NCBI GenBank assembly: GCA_017465095.1
Contig: JAFTWX010000101.1
Location: 1-64,000, forward strand
Source of the DNA: Lachnospiraceae bacterium
GTDB taxonomy: Bacteria; Bacillota; Clostridia; Lachnospirales; Lachnospiraceae
Direction of reading: 5' to 3'
Length of the DNA: 64,000 nt
The notes under the pieces were generated by a model. That model saw only the letters and a list, made by a program, of their open reading frames with translations. It was not told the origin of the DNA and ran no database searches. The position numbers and the translations under genes were made by a program. Below are positions 8,395-17,745 of the stretch, piece by piece. Numbering within the stretch: position 1 is the first letter of the stretch; the number at the start of each line of letters is the position of its first letter.

Positions 8395-9324
8395 ATGTCT
8401 TCTTTATTGGAGTTAAGGGAAAAACTGAGGAATTTCTACAGCAGAAATGAGGCCTATTTATTGCCGTTTGTTAAGTTTTTGCTGGCGTTGCTTACTTTGA
8501 ATGTATTGAATATGAATCTGGGTTATATGACAAAGATTAACAGCCCGATTTTAGTATTGATTGTTGCGCTTATGTGTTCGTTTTTGCCGATGAACACGTT
8601 GGTGATTGTATCAGCTGTGTTTGTGGTCGGTCATTGTTATGCGGTGTCTATGGAGTGTGCAATCGTAATTGTGGGTGTTTTCCTGCTGATGTTTTTGCTT
8701 TACTACCGCTTTTCGCCGAAAGATACGTTGATTGTCGTTTTGTTACCGCTGTGTTTTGGTATGAAGATACCGCTTCTTATGCCGATTGTGGTGGGGCTTT
8801 TGTGCGGACCGGCGTCTGTGATTTCCGTGTCCTGCGGAGTGGTAGTGTATTATGTGATTAAGTATATCAGCGCAAATGCATCCGTGATTACGTCGCTTGA
8901 TGTCGACGGCTCTGTTGCAAAGTTCCGCTATGTCATTGACGGCCTTATAAATGACAAGGCCATGGTGATTGTTATTTTTTCTTTCTGTGTAACCACAATT
9001 ATTGTGTACATCATTCGTAGATTATCTATAGATCATGCATGGACAATCGCTATGTTTGTCGGTGCGGTAACCAATGTGATAGTTCTTTTGGTGGGGAATC
9101 TGATGTATGAGACCGGATTTTCGGTTTTGTCATTGGTGCTCGGAACAATAGTTGCTTTGGCTGTGGCAAAAGTATTCCAGTTTTTTGTATTTAATGTGGA
9201 TTATACAAGAACAGAGTATGTACAGTTCGAAGATGATGAATACTATTATTATGTAAAAGCTGTTCCGAAAAACACGATGACAAAATCAAGACACACCGTG
9301 AAGAAGATTACGAGTGTCCTTTAG
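8395..9324 (+). CDS. Polytopic membrane protein upstream of cdaA, unknown function
   Basis: A 309-residue protein with about seven or eight hydrophobic helices filling residues 20-270, then a hydrophilic tail rich in Asp, Glu and Tyr (FEDDEYYYYVKA) ending in a basic segment. I chose ATG 8395 because GAAAGGA sits 7 bases upstream; an in-frame TTG at 8371 lacks a good ribosome binding site. No transporter or enzyme motif was recognised. It precedes cdaA by 47 bases with no terminator between, so it may belong to the c-di-AMP operon and share its membrane or osmolyte-related role. That link is inference from position only. Confidence 0.7.
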   Translation: MSSLLELREKLRNFYSRNEAYLLPFVKFLLALLTLNVLNMNLGYMTKINSPILVLIVALMCSFLPMNTLVIVSAVFVVGHCYAVSMECAIVIVGVFLLMFLLYYRFSPKDTLIVVLLPLCFGMKIPLLMPIVVGLLCGPASVISVSCGVVVYYVIKYISANASVITSLDVDGSVAKFRYVIDGLINDKAMVIVIFSFCVTTIIVYIIRRLSIDHAWTIAMFVGAVTNVIVLLVGNLMYETGFSVLSLVLGTIVALAVAKVFQFFVFNVDYTRTEYVQFEDDEYYYYVKAVPKNTMTKSRHTVKKITSVL

Positions 9325-9371
9325 GAACAAAGCACATGGATACCAAAAAAATATAAAGTCAGGTGTTCCAA

Positions 9372-10253
9372 ATGCAGCAAATCAGTACATTTATTGACAA
9401 GTATCTCTCCACGTTACACATTCCGAAAACGCTGATGTGGACAGATATTGCAGAAATCATCATAATTTCATTTGTGGTATATCAATTATTAGCCTGGATT
9501 CGCAATACAAGAACCTGGGCTCTTTTGCGTGGTGTGCTTGTTATTCTTGCGTTTCTCTTTATCGCGGCGCTGTTTAATATGTCAACGATTCTTTGGATTG
9601 CAGGAGAAATCTTCTCAATTGCGGCTATTGCCATCGTAATTATTTTGCAGCCGGAGCTTAGGCGTGCGCTTGAACAAATCGGACAGAAAAGTTTTATGAA
9701 CGCACTGTTTCCTTTTGAAATCAGCAAGACGCAGGAAGGCCGTTTTTCCGACCGGACCGTGCAGGAAATTGTAAAAGCATGCTACGAGATGGGAAAAGTA
9801 AAGACAGGTGCTTTGATTGTGATTGAGCACAATTCTTCCCTGGCTGAATATGAGCGGACGGGAATAGAAGTCGACGGTCTTGTGACCAGTCAGCTTTTAA
9901 TAAATATTTTTGAACATAACACACCGCTTCATGACGGAGCAGTGATTATACGGGGAAACAGGGTGACATGGGCGACATGTTATCTGCCGTTGTCTGATAA
10001 TATGGAATTGTCCAAGGAACTCGGAACACGTCATCGCGCGGGAGTCGGTATTTCAGAAGTGACGGACTCTCTGACGATTATTGTGTCGGAGGAGACCGGT
10101 CGTGTTTCCATGGCGTATGACGGGAAATTGACCAGAAATGTGGAGCCTGATACGTTGCGTTCCAAACTGACCTCATTACAGAGCAAGACAACAGAAGAAA
10201 AGAAGAAAAAGAAATTGTCATGGAAGGGAAGGGGTAAGAATGAAGAAAGCTAA
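9372..10253 (+). CDS. cdaA: Diadenylate cyclase CdaA
   Basis: CdaA makes the essential second messenger c-di-AMP from two ATP at the membrane. The 293-residue protein has three N-terminal membrane helices (through about residue 95) and a DisA_N-type cyclase domain containing DGAVII near residue 186 and the RHR motif (GTRHRAGVG) near 219-221, both needed for catalysis. ATG 9372 is preferred, with AGGTG six bases upstream; a GTG at 9363 is the alternative. The short Lys-rich tail is typical. It overlaps cdaR by 14 bases and is followed by glmM, the conserved cdaA-cdaR-glmM order of Firmicutes. Confidence 0.96.
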   Translation: MQQISTFIDKYLSTLHIPKTLMWTDIAEIIIISFVVYQLLAWIRNTRTWALLRGVLVILAFLFIAALFNMSTILWIAGEIFSIAAIAIVIILQPELRRALEQIGQKSFMNALFPFEISKTQEGRFSDRTVQEIVKACYEMGKVKTGALIVIEHNSSLAEYERTGIEVDGLVTSQLLINIFEHNTPLHDGAVIIRGNRVTWATCYLPLSDNMELSKELGTRHRAGVGISEVTDSLTIIVSEETGRVSMAYDGKLTRNVEPDTLRSKLTSLQSKTTEEKKKKKLSWKGRGKNEES

Positions 10254-11517
10254 GATCTTTGAAAACTTCGGCTTGAAAATCCTGGCTGTGTTTATATCCA
10301 TCCTTCTCTGGCTGGCAGTGATTAATGTGTCGGATCCGGTAATCAATACAACCTACACGGAAATTCCGGTGATTGTGACCAATACGGAGAGTGTGACGAC
10401 GGACGGAAAGGTGTACGAACTGGAAAGTGAGAGTACGGTTACGATTTCTGTCAGTGCAAAACGTTCCGTTCAGGATTACTTAAGTGAAGACAATTTTAAG
10501 GCCGTTGTGGATCTGGAAGACTACGATGAGGCGACAGGGCAGGTCCCGATTCGGGTGGAGTCCAACAAGTACAACGGGCAGATTGAAAGTATGAAATCAA
10601 AGACAGAATTTGCTGTCGTAAACATTGAAGAAATGCTGCGCAAGCAGTTTATGATTGTACCGATTGTCAGCGGTGATCCGGAAGAAGGATACGTGGTCGG
10701 TGAAGTCAGCACGGCTGAAAATATAGTCCGTGTATCCGGCGCGGAATCGGTTGTTTCGGCGATAAAGAAGGTTACCGCGGAGATGTCGGTATCCGGTCTG
10801 AACAGCGATGTCAATACATCGGTTGACCTAAAACTTTACGATCAGGACGGTCGCCAGATTAAAGATAATAATTTGACAAAAAATATTTCTACGGTTGCCA
10901 TGTCAGCGCAGATTCTTGCTACGAAGGAATTGCCTCTTAACTTTACGGTAAGCGGATCTCCGAAGGATGGATACAGTATCAGCGGTGATCTCACTGCATC
11001 TGCGGATACCGTTCTGGTGGCCGGTAAACAGGCAGTTCTTGCGAAGATGACATCCGTTGATGTGTCCCCGGCTGCGGTGAGCGTGGAAGGTGCGGACAAA
11101 GATGTGGAGCTGAATGTCGATTTGACCGGATATCTTCCGGACGGAATCGTTTTGGTTGATCCGGATAACACGAAAATTGTTGCGGTAGAAGTTCCGATTG
11201 ACGCGATTGTTACAAAGGAAATTGAAATAGAAAAAACAAGCATCCAGATGGTCGGACTTCCGGGAGAACTGGAAGCGGAGTATATCGGAAATGCAGATAC
11301 GGTCGCGATAGAAGTGGAAGGCGTATCGGAAAAGATTGCAGCGATGAAAGTGGCTGATATTTCCCTGCAGATTAATTGGGATGCATATATGCAGAGTCAA
11401 AATTCAGATGGGCTTACAAAAGGGACATACCGTGTTCCGGTAACGATTGTTTTGCCGGAAGGTGTTGCACTTAAGAAAGAGGTTTCCCTCAGTGTGCGTC
11501 TGAATAAAATAGATTAA
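10240..11517 (+). CDS. cdaR: CdaR, YbbR-domain regulator of CdaA
   Basis: A 425-residue membrane-anchored protein that binds and modulates CdaA. Residues 8-28 form a single N-terminal membrane anchor (GLKILAVFISILLWLAVIN, the typical YbbR start), followed by about four extracytoplasmic YbbR repeats with recurrent features such as RVSGAESVVSAIKKVTAE and a related segment ending VLVAGKQAVLAKMTSV. Its start codon lies inside the cdaA end, so translation is coupled and a fixed ratio of the two proteins is likely. Four repeats is within the usual range. The name follows the operon position as well as the domains. Confidence 0.93.
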   Translation: MKKAKIFENFGLKILAVFISILLWLAVINVSDPVINTTYTEIPVIVTNTESVTTDGKVYELESESTVTISVSAKRSVQDYLSEDNFKAVVDLEDYDEATGQVPIRVESNKYNGQIESMKSKTEFAVVNIEEMLRKQFMIVPIVSGDPEEGYVVGEVSTAENIVRVSGAESVVSAIKKVTAEMSVSGLNSDVNTSVDLKLYDQDGRQIKDNNLTKNISTVAMSAQILATKELPLNFTVSGSPKDGYSISGDLTASADTVLVAGKQAVLAKMTSVDVSPAAVSVEGADKDVELNVDLTGYLPDGIVLVDPDNTKIVAVEVPIDAIVTKEIEIEKTSIQMVGLPGELEAEYIGNADTVAIEVEGVSEKIAAMKVADISLQINWDAYMQSQNSDGLTKGTYRVPVTIVLPEGVALKKEVSLSVRLNKID

Positions 11518-11538
11518 AAAAGAATCGAGGAAAAAAAG

Positions 11539-12888
11539 ATGGGAAGAATGTTCGGTACGGATGGTGTTCGCGGTGTTGCGAATGCGGAGTTGACTCCAAT
11601 GCTTGCTATGCAGCTTGGTCAGGCAGGAGCCTATGTTTTAACAAAAGAAATGGATCACAAACCGACGATCATGGTTGGTTGTGACACCCGTATTTCGGGT
11701 GATATGCTGGCAAATGCGCTGATGGCAGGTGTTTGTTCGGTAGGAGCCAATGCAGTTTATGTTGGGGTTCTTCCGACGCCGGCAGTCGCATATTTGACCA
11801 GAAAGTACAAAGTGGATGCGGGAGTTGTTATTTCGGCGTCCCACAATCCGGTAGAGTTTAACGGTATTAAATTTTTTGATGCAAACGGCTATAAGCTTCC
11901 GGATGAGATGGAAGATGAAATTGAAGCGGTAATTAAGAGTGGTATGGACGGCGTTAAGTTCCCGACGGGGCGACAGGTCGGAAAAGTAAAATACCGCACC
12001 GATGCAAGAGAGGAATATATCAATCATGCCATCCAGTCGATTCCGATGGATCTTTCCGGTATGAAGATTGTGGTGGATTGTGCGGAAGGTGCTGCGTTCT
12101 ATACATCCGTGGAAGCGCTTAAAGAACTGGGAGCCAATGTAATTGCAATCCATAACAATCCGGACGGAAGTAACATCAATGCCAACTGCGGTTCGACACA
12201 CATGGAGGAGTTAAAGGGCCGTGTGCTTGTGGAGAAGGCGCAGGTCGGGCTTGCTTTTGACGGTGATGCGGATCGTCTTCTTGCAGTGGACGAAAATGGT
12301 AAGACAGTAGACGGTGACCAGATTATGGCCATTGTCGGCAATTACATGAAAACAAAAGGAAAACTCAGCGATGACACGATAGTTGCCACTGTTATGAGCA
12401 ATTTAGGCTTCTTCCTGATGGGAGAGAAAAACGGCCTGAAAATTGAGCAGACAAAAGTCGGTGACAGATATGTGTTGGAGCGCATGCGTGAAATCGGATC
12501 GAACCTGGGAGGCGAACAGTCCGGACATATTATCTTCCTGGATGAAAATACGACAGGAGACGGATTGCTCAGTGCTCTGCACCTTTTAGAGGTTATGGTG
12601 GAAACCGGAAAACCGCTTTCGGAGCTGGCATCTATCATGGAGGTTCTTCCGCAGGCTCTCGTTAACGCTAAGGTTGCAAACCACAAGAAGGACCGCTATA
12701 TGGAATATCCGGAGATTGCGTCTGCGATTGAAGAGATTACGGCAAAATTTGCGGGCGAAGGGCGAGTGCTCATCCGTCCGAGCGGAACAGAGCCGCTTGT
12801 GCGCGTTATGATTGAGGGAAAAGATCAGGTGCAGATTGAAGAAGAAGCGAAGAAACTGGCGAATCTTATTCAGGACGTAATGTTCTGA
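11539..12888 (+). CDS. glmM: Phosphoglucosamine mutase GlmM
   Basis: GlmM interconverts glucosamine-6-phosphate and glucosamine-1-phosphate, the step before UDP-GlcNAc for peptidoglycan. The 449-residue length is standard. Visible motifs are MGRMFGTDGVRGVAN at the start, the active-site loop SASHNP at residues 99-104 (Ser101 is the phosphorylated residue), the metal loop DGDADR near 241-246, GGEQSGH, and the phosphate-binding RPSGTEP near the C-terminus. It begins 21 bases after cdaR. GlmM interacts with CdaA in several Firmicutes, tying c-di-AMP level to wall synthesis. Confidence 0.97.
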   Translation: MGRMFGTDGVRGVANAELTPMLAMQLGQAGAYVLTKEMDHKPTIMVGCDTRISGDMLANALMAGVCSVGANAVYVGVLPTPAVAYLTRKYKVDAGVVISASHNPVEFNGIKFFDANGYKLPDEMEDEIEAVIKSGMDGVKFPTGRQVGKVKYRTDAREEYINHAIQSIPMDLSGMKIVVDCAEGAAFYTSVEALKELGANVIAIHNNPDGSNINANCGSTHMEELKGRVLVEKAQVGLAFDGDADRLLAVDENGKTVDGDQIMAIVGNYMKTKGKLSDDTIVATVMSNLGFFLMGEKNGLKIEQTKVGDRYVLERMREIGSNLGGEQSGHIIFLDENTTGDGLLSALHLLEVMVETGKPLSELASIMEVLPQALVNAKVANHKKDRYMEYPEIASAIEEITAKFAGEGRVLIRPSGTEPLVRVMIEGKDQVQIEEEAKKLANLIQDVMF

Positions 12889-12915
12889 TGCTGCGTTATA
12901 TATGCGTGTAATGCC

Positions 12916-12944
12916 TTGTGAAAAAAGGGCAAGTGTGGTACACT
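12916..12944 (+). promoter_or_regulatory. Promoter for the HPr gene
   Basis: TTGTGA at 12916-12921 and TACACT at 12939-12944 are spaced by 17 bases in the glmM-ptsH gap, about 48 bases before the HPr start codon. No terminator is visible between glmM and this promoter, so some read-through is likely. Confidence 0.6.
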
Positions 12945-12991
12945 AATGACTGGGGTAAAACTAACAAAAGTGTAATGGAGGGTATGATTTC

Positions 12992-13255
12992 ATGGTAAGC
13001 CAGAAAGTTACTATCAAAAATCCAACAGGGCTACATCTAAGACCGGCTGGCAACCTATGCAAGGAAGCAATGCAGTTCAAATCTCTGATTACGTTTTCGT
13101 TCAGAGATAATACGGCAAATGCCAAGAGCGTGTTGAGCGTTCTCGGCGCGTGTGTTAAATGTGGCGATGAAATAGAATTTGTCTGCGAAGGTGAGGATGA
13201 GGAAGAGGCTTTGAAGGCTCTTGTCACCGCCATCGAAAGCGGACTGGGAGAATGA
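12992..13255 (+). CDS. ptsH: HPr phosphocarrier protein
   Basis: An 87-residue HPr of the sugar phosphotransferase system. His15 (in GLHLRPAG), the residue phosphorylated by enzyme I, and Ser46 (in NAKSVLSV), the HPr-kinase site used in carbon catabolite control in Gram-positives, are both at their canonical positions. The loop GLHLRP has Leu in place of the more usual Ala after His. No enzyme I or hprK is adjacent; the gene sits alone between a promoter and a terminator. Because both regulatory residues are kept, full HPr function is more likely than a specialised NPr- or Crh-like role. Confidence 0.85.
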   Translation: MVSQKVTIKNPTGLHLRPAGNLCKEAMQFKSLITFSFRDNTANAKSVLSVLGACVKCGDEIEFVCEGEDEEEALKALVTAIESGLGE

Positions 13256-13256
13256 T

Positions 13257-13287
13257 TTTGACAGCCCATCTAACGGTGGGCTGTTTT
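13257..13287 (+). terminator. Intrinsic terminator after ptsH
   Basis: ACAGCCCA (13261-13268) and TGGGCTGT (13277-13284) form an eight-base-pair stem with an eight-base loop, preceded by TTTTG and followed by TTT. It separates ptsH from leuA, whose ribosome binding site begins about 15 bases downstream. Confidence 0.75.
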
Positions 13288-13315
13288 CAATTAAATGGAA
13301 AAGGAAGGCAGAGAA

Positions 13316-14995
13316 ATGTTAAATTATCAAAGATATCGCAAGAATCCGGTTATCGACTATCCGGAGAGAGAATGGCCGAACAAAGAAATCGAGAAAGCAC
13401 CGATCTGGTGCAGTGTAGACCTGCGAGACGGCAATCAGGCGCTGATTGACCCGATGGTAGTGGAAGAGAAAATTGAAATGTTCCAGCATTTGATTAAGCT
13501 CGGTTTCAAGGAGATTGAGATCGGATTCCCGGCGGCCAGCCAGATTGAGTTTGATTATCTGAGACAGCTTGTAGACCGTAAGTTGATTCCGGATGATGTG
13601 GTGGTACAGGTTCTGACACAGTGCAGAGAGGAACTGATTGACCGTACGTTTGAATCCATTGAGGGCTGCAAACAGGCTGTCGTACATATTTACAATTCCA
13701 CATCCACTCTTCAGAGAGATGTGGTATTCCACATGGATCAGGATGAAATCATCGATATTGCCGTAAAAGGTACGCAGATGGTAAAAGAGCGTGCAGAGAA
13801 GTTCCCGGGCAAGATTATTTTAGAGTATTCGCCGGAAAGCTTTACCGGTACGGAGCTTGATTTCGCACTTCGCATCTGTACCGCAGTGCAGAAAACGTGG
13901 GGAGCTACAAAAGAAAATCCGATTATTATCAATCTTCCGTCCACGGTTGAAATGAATACACCGAATGTGTATGCGGACCAGATTGAATGGATGAATAAAC
14001 ATTTTGAGGACAGAGAGAGTATTATTTTGTCTGTTCATCCACATAATGACAGAGGTACCGGTGTTGCCAGTGCAGAGCTTGCGCTTCTTGCCGGGGCAGA
14101 CCGTGTGGAGGGTACACTTTTCGGAAACGGTGAGCGTACCGGTAATGTGGACATTTTGAACATTGCCTACAATATGTTCTCTCAGGGGATTGACCCGCAG
14201 CTCAACATCGAGCATATCAATGAGAGTATTGAGTTGTATGAACGCTGCTGTAAAATACCGATTCATCCGCGTCATCCGTATGCAGGAAAGCTCGTGTTTA
14301 CTGCATTTTCCGGATCTCATCAGGATGCAATTAACAAAGGTGTTGCAGCACTCAGAGAACGTGGAAGTGAAATTTGGCGGGTACCTTACCTTCCGATTGA
14401 TCCGGCGGACATCGGAAGAGAGTACGAGCCGATTGTGCGTATCAATTCCCAGTCCGGAAAAGGCGGAGTTGCCTTTGTTATGGATACTTATTTCGGATTC
14501 AAACTTCCGAAAGGAATGCACAAAGAGTTTGCGAAAGTTATTCAGGGTATTTCCGAGAAGCAGGGAGAGGTTTCTCCGGAAGAAATTATGGAACAGTTCC
14601 GTCAGCAGTATCTGGATCAAAAGGAACCGCTCCACTTCAGAAGACTTCGCGTGGACGACATGAGCGATGCTACGGATTCACCGTTCGATACAAAGGTTAC
14701 GGTTGTTTATACCGATCACGGAACCGAGAAGACGTTCGAGGCAGTCGGAAACGGTCCGATCGATGCAGTACAGCGCGGTGTACAGGAACAGACCGGAGTG
14801 CGTATCAAGGTTCTGGATTACGAAGAACATGCGCTTCAGAGTGGTGCCAGCTCGCAGGCTGCTGCATATATCCATCTGCTCGATGCGGATGACGGAACAG
14901 TTACTTACGGTGTCGGCGTGAGCAGTAACATTACGAGAGCTTCCGTTCGTGCGATTTTCTCTGCACTGAACAGACTCGGCATCGGTGCTGACTGA
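13316..14995 (+). CDS. leuA: 2-isopropylmalate synthase (LeuA type 2)
   Basis: LeuA condenses acetyl-CoA with 2-ketoisovalerate in the first committed step of leucine synthesis. The 559-residue protein has the long N-terminus of the type 2 subfamily (PERxWPxKxIxKAPxWCSVDLRDGNQAL), the metal-binding HPHNDRGTGVASAE segment near residues 239-252, the FGNGERTGN motif and a C-terminal regulatory domain. ATG 13316 sits 8 bases after AAGGAAGG; an upstream ATG at 13295 is unlikely because it lies before that site. The gene stands apart from other leucine genes, and no T-box or leader peptide was seen. The next gene starts 15 bases later. Confidence 0.95.
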   Translation: MLNYQRYRKNPVIDYPEREWPNKEIEKAPIWCSVDLRDGNQALIDPMVVEEKIEMFQHLIKLGFKEIEIGFPAASQIEFDYLRQLVDRKLIPDDVVVQVLTQCREELIDRTFESIEGCKQAVVHIYNSTSTLQRDVVFHMDQDEIIDIAVKGTQMVKERAEKFPGKIILEYSPESFTGTELDFALRICTAVQKTWGATKENPIIINLPSTVEMNTPNVYADQIEWMNKHFEDRESIILSVHPHNDRGTGVASAELALLAGADRVEGTLFGNGERTGNVDILNIAYNMFSQGIDPQLNIEHINESIELYERCCKIPIHPRHPYAGKLVFTAFSGSHQDAINKGVAALRERGSEIWRVPYLPIDPADIGREYEPIVRINSQSGKGGVAFVMDTYFGFKLPKGMHKEFAKVIQGISEKQGEVSPEEIMEQFRQQYLDQKEPLHFRRLRVDDMSDATDSPFDTKVTVVYTDHGTEKTFEAVGNGPIDAVQRGVQEQTGVRIKVLDYEEHALQSGASSQAAAYIHLLDADDGTVTYGVGVSSNITRASVRAIFSALNRLGIGAD

Positions 14996-15010
14996 TCTTG
15001 GAGATAAGTG

Positions 15011-15688
15011 ATGAAACGATTAAAACAAAAATTATGGAAACCGTATATAATTTTACCAATGTTAACCCTGTTCTTTTTGGCAGGGTTTATTGGTAGTTAT
15101 ATATTTCCGAATACAGTGCTTGACACATTTGTGATCAATATGGAAGAAGAGGAAGATGACACGGAGGTGCTGCTTCCTCTTTCTTTGCAGGAGCCGATAG
15201 TATATGAACTGAATACGAAGGGGCTCCCGATGCGCGGAATTCAGGTGGGTATCAACAAGAGAGGATATGCACAGGAAAATACCACGCTGGTATACGCTGT
15301 TTACAAGGAAGAAGAGTGCATCAGCCGTAACGTGTACGGTGTTGCAGCCGGCGATGATATTCAGTATGTATATCTTCCGTTTGAAAATTACGAGGCGTGC
15401 ATCGGTGATATAAAAATTACATTTTTGCTGGAAACAGCGGGGGATGCGGAGACGTATCCGGCGCTTATGGCAAACCATGCGCAGATTGAACATGGGAAAA
15501 CGACTGCGGAAAACCGCCCGGAGGGTGAGGAAGAAAAGCAGGTTGCGCTGAAATGTAGTCATATCTATACCCATGACACGTATCCGTTTTTGTATGATTG
15601 TCGATTGCTGACTTTTGTATTTCTTGCAGCTTCCATGGCGGTAGTGTATCCGCAGCGGAGCGGAAAGGAGGAAAAGCATGCAGAATAA
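15011..15688 (+). CDS. Bitopic membrane protein with extracytoplasmic domain, partner of DUF2142 gene
   Basis: No family was recognised for this 225-residue protein. It has a membrane helix near residues 11-32, an acidic stretch (MEEEEDDTE), a beta-rich outside domain of about 140 residues, a second helix near 196-213 and a basic tail. ATG 15011 follows GGAG by seven bases; GTG 15008 is an alternative. Its end overlaps the next gene by 11 bases, and both proteins have an outside domain anchored by helices, so they may act together. It is the first gene of the glycan cluster and follows leuA without a terminator. Confidence 0.65.
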   Translation: MKRLKQKLWKPYIILPMLTLFFLAGFIGSYIFPNTVLDTFVINMEEEEDDTEVLLPLSLQEPIVYELNTKGLPMRGIQVGINKRGYAQENTTLVYAVYKEEECISRNVYGVAAGDDIQYVYLPFENYEACIGDIKITFLLETAGDAETYPALMANHAQIEHGKTTAENRPEGEEEKQVALKCSHIYTHDTYPFLYDCRLLTFVFLAASMAVVYPQRSGKEEKHAE

Positions 15689-17729
15689 TCAGAAATGGAA
15701 ACACGTTTTTCAATATATTATTGTGCTCATAGTGGCAGTGACGATTGCCCTTCTTGTGGAATGCTTGATTTTTCAGTTTCCGGCTCTTCGCTATAAGCAG
15801 AATCCGATTCGTCTGAATCCGGACGGAAGCGACGATATGGTGCAGGTTCTTGTGGAGGACGAGCTTGCCGAATTGACGGCGGAAGAAATCCGCAGCATTG
15901 AGGTAGAGCGTGATAACAACCGGATTTTGGCAGAGTATAACGGGGAAGAGTATGTGGAGCCGGAGGATGAGTCGTTAGTGGAAAAGAACGGAACCATGTA
16001 CCGGAAAGTGAAAAAAACGACGATTTCTGTCGATTTGGGAAATCCGTGTTACATTCACAAACTGGATCTGCGTGCGCCGGTAGAGGAAAGCGCAGGATAC
16101 AGCGTGGTTGTTTTAAAGGACGGAAAAGAAATCAATTCCGATATTTATTGTACGATAGAGGCAAAGATTGATGCGGGAATTGCCAACGTGTCTGAATACG
16201 CAGATGCCATGGAAATTGAGATTTTGTCCAGGGAAGAAATTGTGCCGGAAGACATTGAGATTACCGTTTCGAATTCTTTCCGCCCGAATGCTATGCGAGT
16301 TGCGTTTATGATACTGCTTTTGCTGATGGCGGCGATTCTTGTTTTGGAAAAAACGGCGCTGCATGACAAGCAGGAGTGGATTTTTGCAGTGACCTGTTTT
16401 ATGATGGGAAGCCTCTTAATCTGCGGTATCGGAACCAATCAGGTCAGCTACGATGAGTATGTGCATGCGAAGGCGGCGTACAAGTTATCCTTCGGTACGA
16501 CTCTTGAATTTACCGAGTCTGCTCTTCAAATGTCGGGGAATCTGCTTCCTCTGTTTAACAATCCGGAGGAACGTGCTCTGATAGAAGCGTACGAGAATAA
16601 AAACAATGACTTTAGCTGGGCGGATATCGGAAGCCAGAGCCGGTTCGTGCGCTCGGAGACAAGGGTGTATTACCCGATGGCAGTGGGATTCTGGATTGGA
16701 AGACATTTGCAGATGGGATTTGCCGAGACGGTAGCTCTTGCCAAGTTCGGAAATCTTCTGTTTTATATTTTGGTTGTATTTTTTGCCATCCGCCTTGCGG
16801 TCAGATATAAAAATATCGTGGCGCTGATCGGACTTTTGCCGAACAATGTATTTTTGGCAGCAGCTCTTTCCTACGATCCCCTTGTGATCAGTTTCCTTTT
16901 GCTCGGAATGGTGCTCATCATCAATGAAATACTGGAACCGGAGCGGGAGTTGACGTGGCAGAATACATTGCTCATTTTGCTTTCTTTTGCCATAGGATGT
17001 CAGTCCAAACCGATCTACGTGGTGATGGCGTTGCTTATGCTTTTCTTCGGAAAGGAAAAATTTGCAAACCGCACGCAGATGTGGGTATTTAAAGCTGCGG
17101 TGCTTGTGGTGGCAGGACTTATGATTTACAATATTTTCTTCCCGACGCCGACGGCCGGAAGCGATTATCACCTTGTGAGCAATATCACTTACGCCGGGGA
17201 CAAGAGAAACGTCGGAACCAGTGTCATGGGACAGATAGAATATATCTTCGGCAATCCGGGGGTATATACATTGTTGCTTCTCCGTTCTATGGGAGAAATG
17301 CTGGGCAGATATCTGCTGGGCGGCACCGGATTTTTCCAGTATGGTTATGTGGGAGCGGCGCCGATGATCGCTACCTATCTTGTCCTGCTGGTTGCCCTTT
17401 GGCTTGTGTTGTTTGCGGCAAAAGGGGAGAAGAGACGGGGAATCGGCATAAAATTTATTTTGCTGAATATCCTTATGATTTTCGGAACTGCAGCGATTGT
17501 CTGGACATCCATGTATGTCAGCTATACGACTGTGGGAGCGGATGAGATCCGCGGTGTGCAGGGAAGATATTTCATCCCGATGTTTTTACCGTTTGCCGTA
17601 TGTTTCCTGAACAGTAAATTGGAAAGCCGGTTGGAACAGCATGACCGAAGCAGAATTGTGTTCGGTGTGATGACGGTGCTCAATATGGCCATGATTTATG
17701 GCATGGTAATTACGAAGATGAATATTTAA
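15678..17729 (+). CDS. DUF2142 family polytopic membrane protein (GT-C-like)
   Basis: A 683-residue membrane protein. After an N-terminal helix there is an outside domain of roughly 170 residues containing a beta-rich segment (TTISVDLGNPCYIHKLDL) that resembles carbohydrate-binding jelly-roll sequences, then about twelve helices. The segment GLLPNNVFLAAALSYDPLVISFLLL is the DUF2142 hallmark. DUF2142 proteins sit in polysaccharide clusters and are thought to be polyprenyl-phosphate-sugar-dependent (GT-C) glycosyltransferases; YDEYVHAKAAYK near residue 257 would be the acidic loop. It overlaps the upstream membrane gene and precedes three GT2 genes by 16 bases. The enzymatic role is inferred. 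Confidence 0.75.
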   Translation: MQNNQKWKHVFQYIIVLIVAVTIALLVECLIFQFPALRYKQNPIRLNPDGSDDMVQVLVEDELAELTAEEIRSIEVERDNNRILAEYNGEEYVEPEDESLVEKNGTMYRKVKKTTISVDLGNPCYIHKLDLRAPVEESAGYSVVVLKDGKEINSDIYCTIEAKIDAGIANVSEYADAMEIEILSREEIVPEDIEITVSNSFRPNAMRVAFMILLLLMAAILVLEKTALHDKQEWIFAVTCFMMGSLLICGIGTNQVSYDEYVHAKAAYKLSFGTTLEFTESALQMSGNLLPLFNNPEERALIEAYENKNNDFSWADIGSQSRFVRSETRVYYPMAVGFWIGRHLQMGFAETVALAKFGNLLFYILVVFFAIRLAVRYKNIVALIGLLPNNVFLAAALSYDPLVISFLLLGMVLIINEILEPERELTWQNTLLILLSFAIGCQSKPIYVVMALLMLFFGKEKFANRTQMWVFKAAVLVVAGLMIYNIFFPTPTAGSDYHLVSNITYAGDKRNVGTSVMGQIEYIFGNPGVYTLLLLRSMGEMLGRYLLGGTGFFQYGYVGAAPMIATYLVLLVALWLVLFAAKGEKRRGIGIKFILLNILMIFGTAAIVWTSMYVSYTTVGADEIRGVQGRYFIPMFLPFAVCFLNSKLESRLEQHDRSRIVFGVMTVLNMAMIYGMVITKMNI

Positions 17730-17745
17730 GATAAGGCGGATAGTT

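Noticed and set aside
13257..13316. A T-box or leucine leader before leuA
   Set aside because: The gap holds only the ptsH terminator and the leuA ribosome binding site; it is too short for a T-box and has no run of Leu codons.
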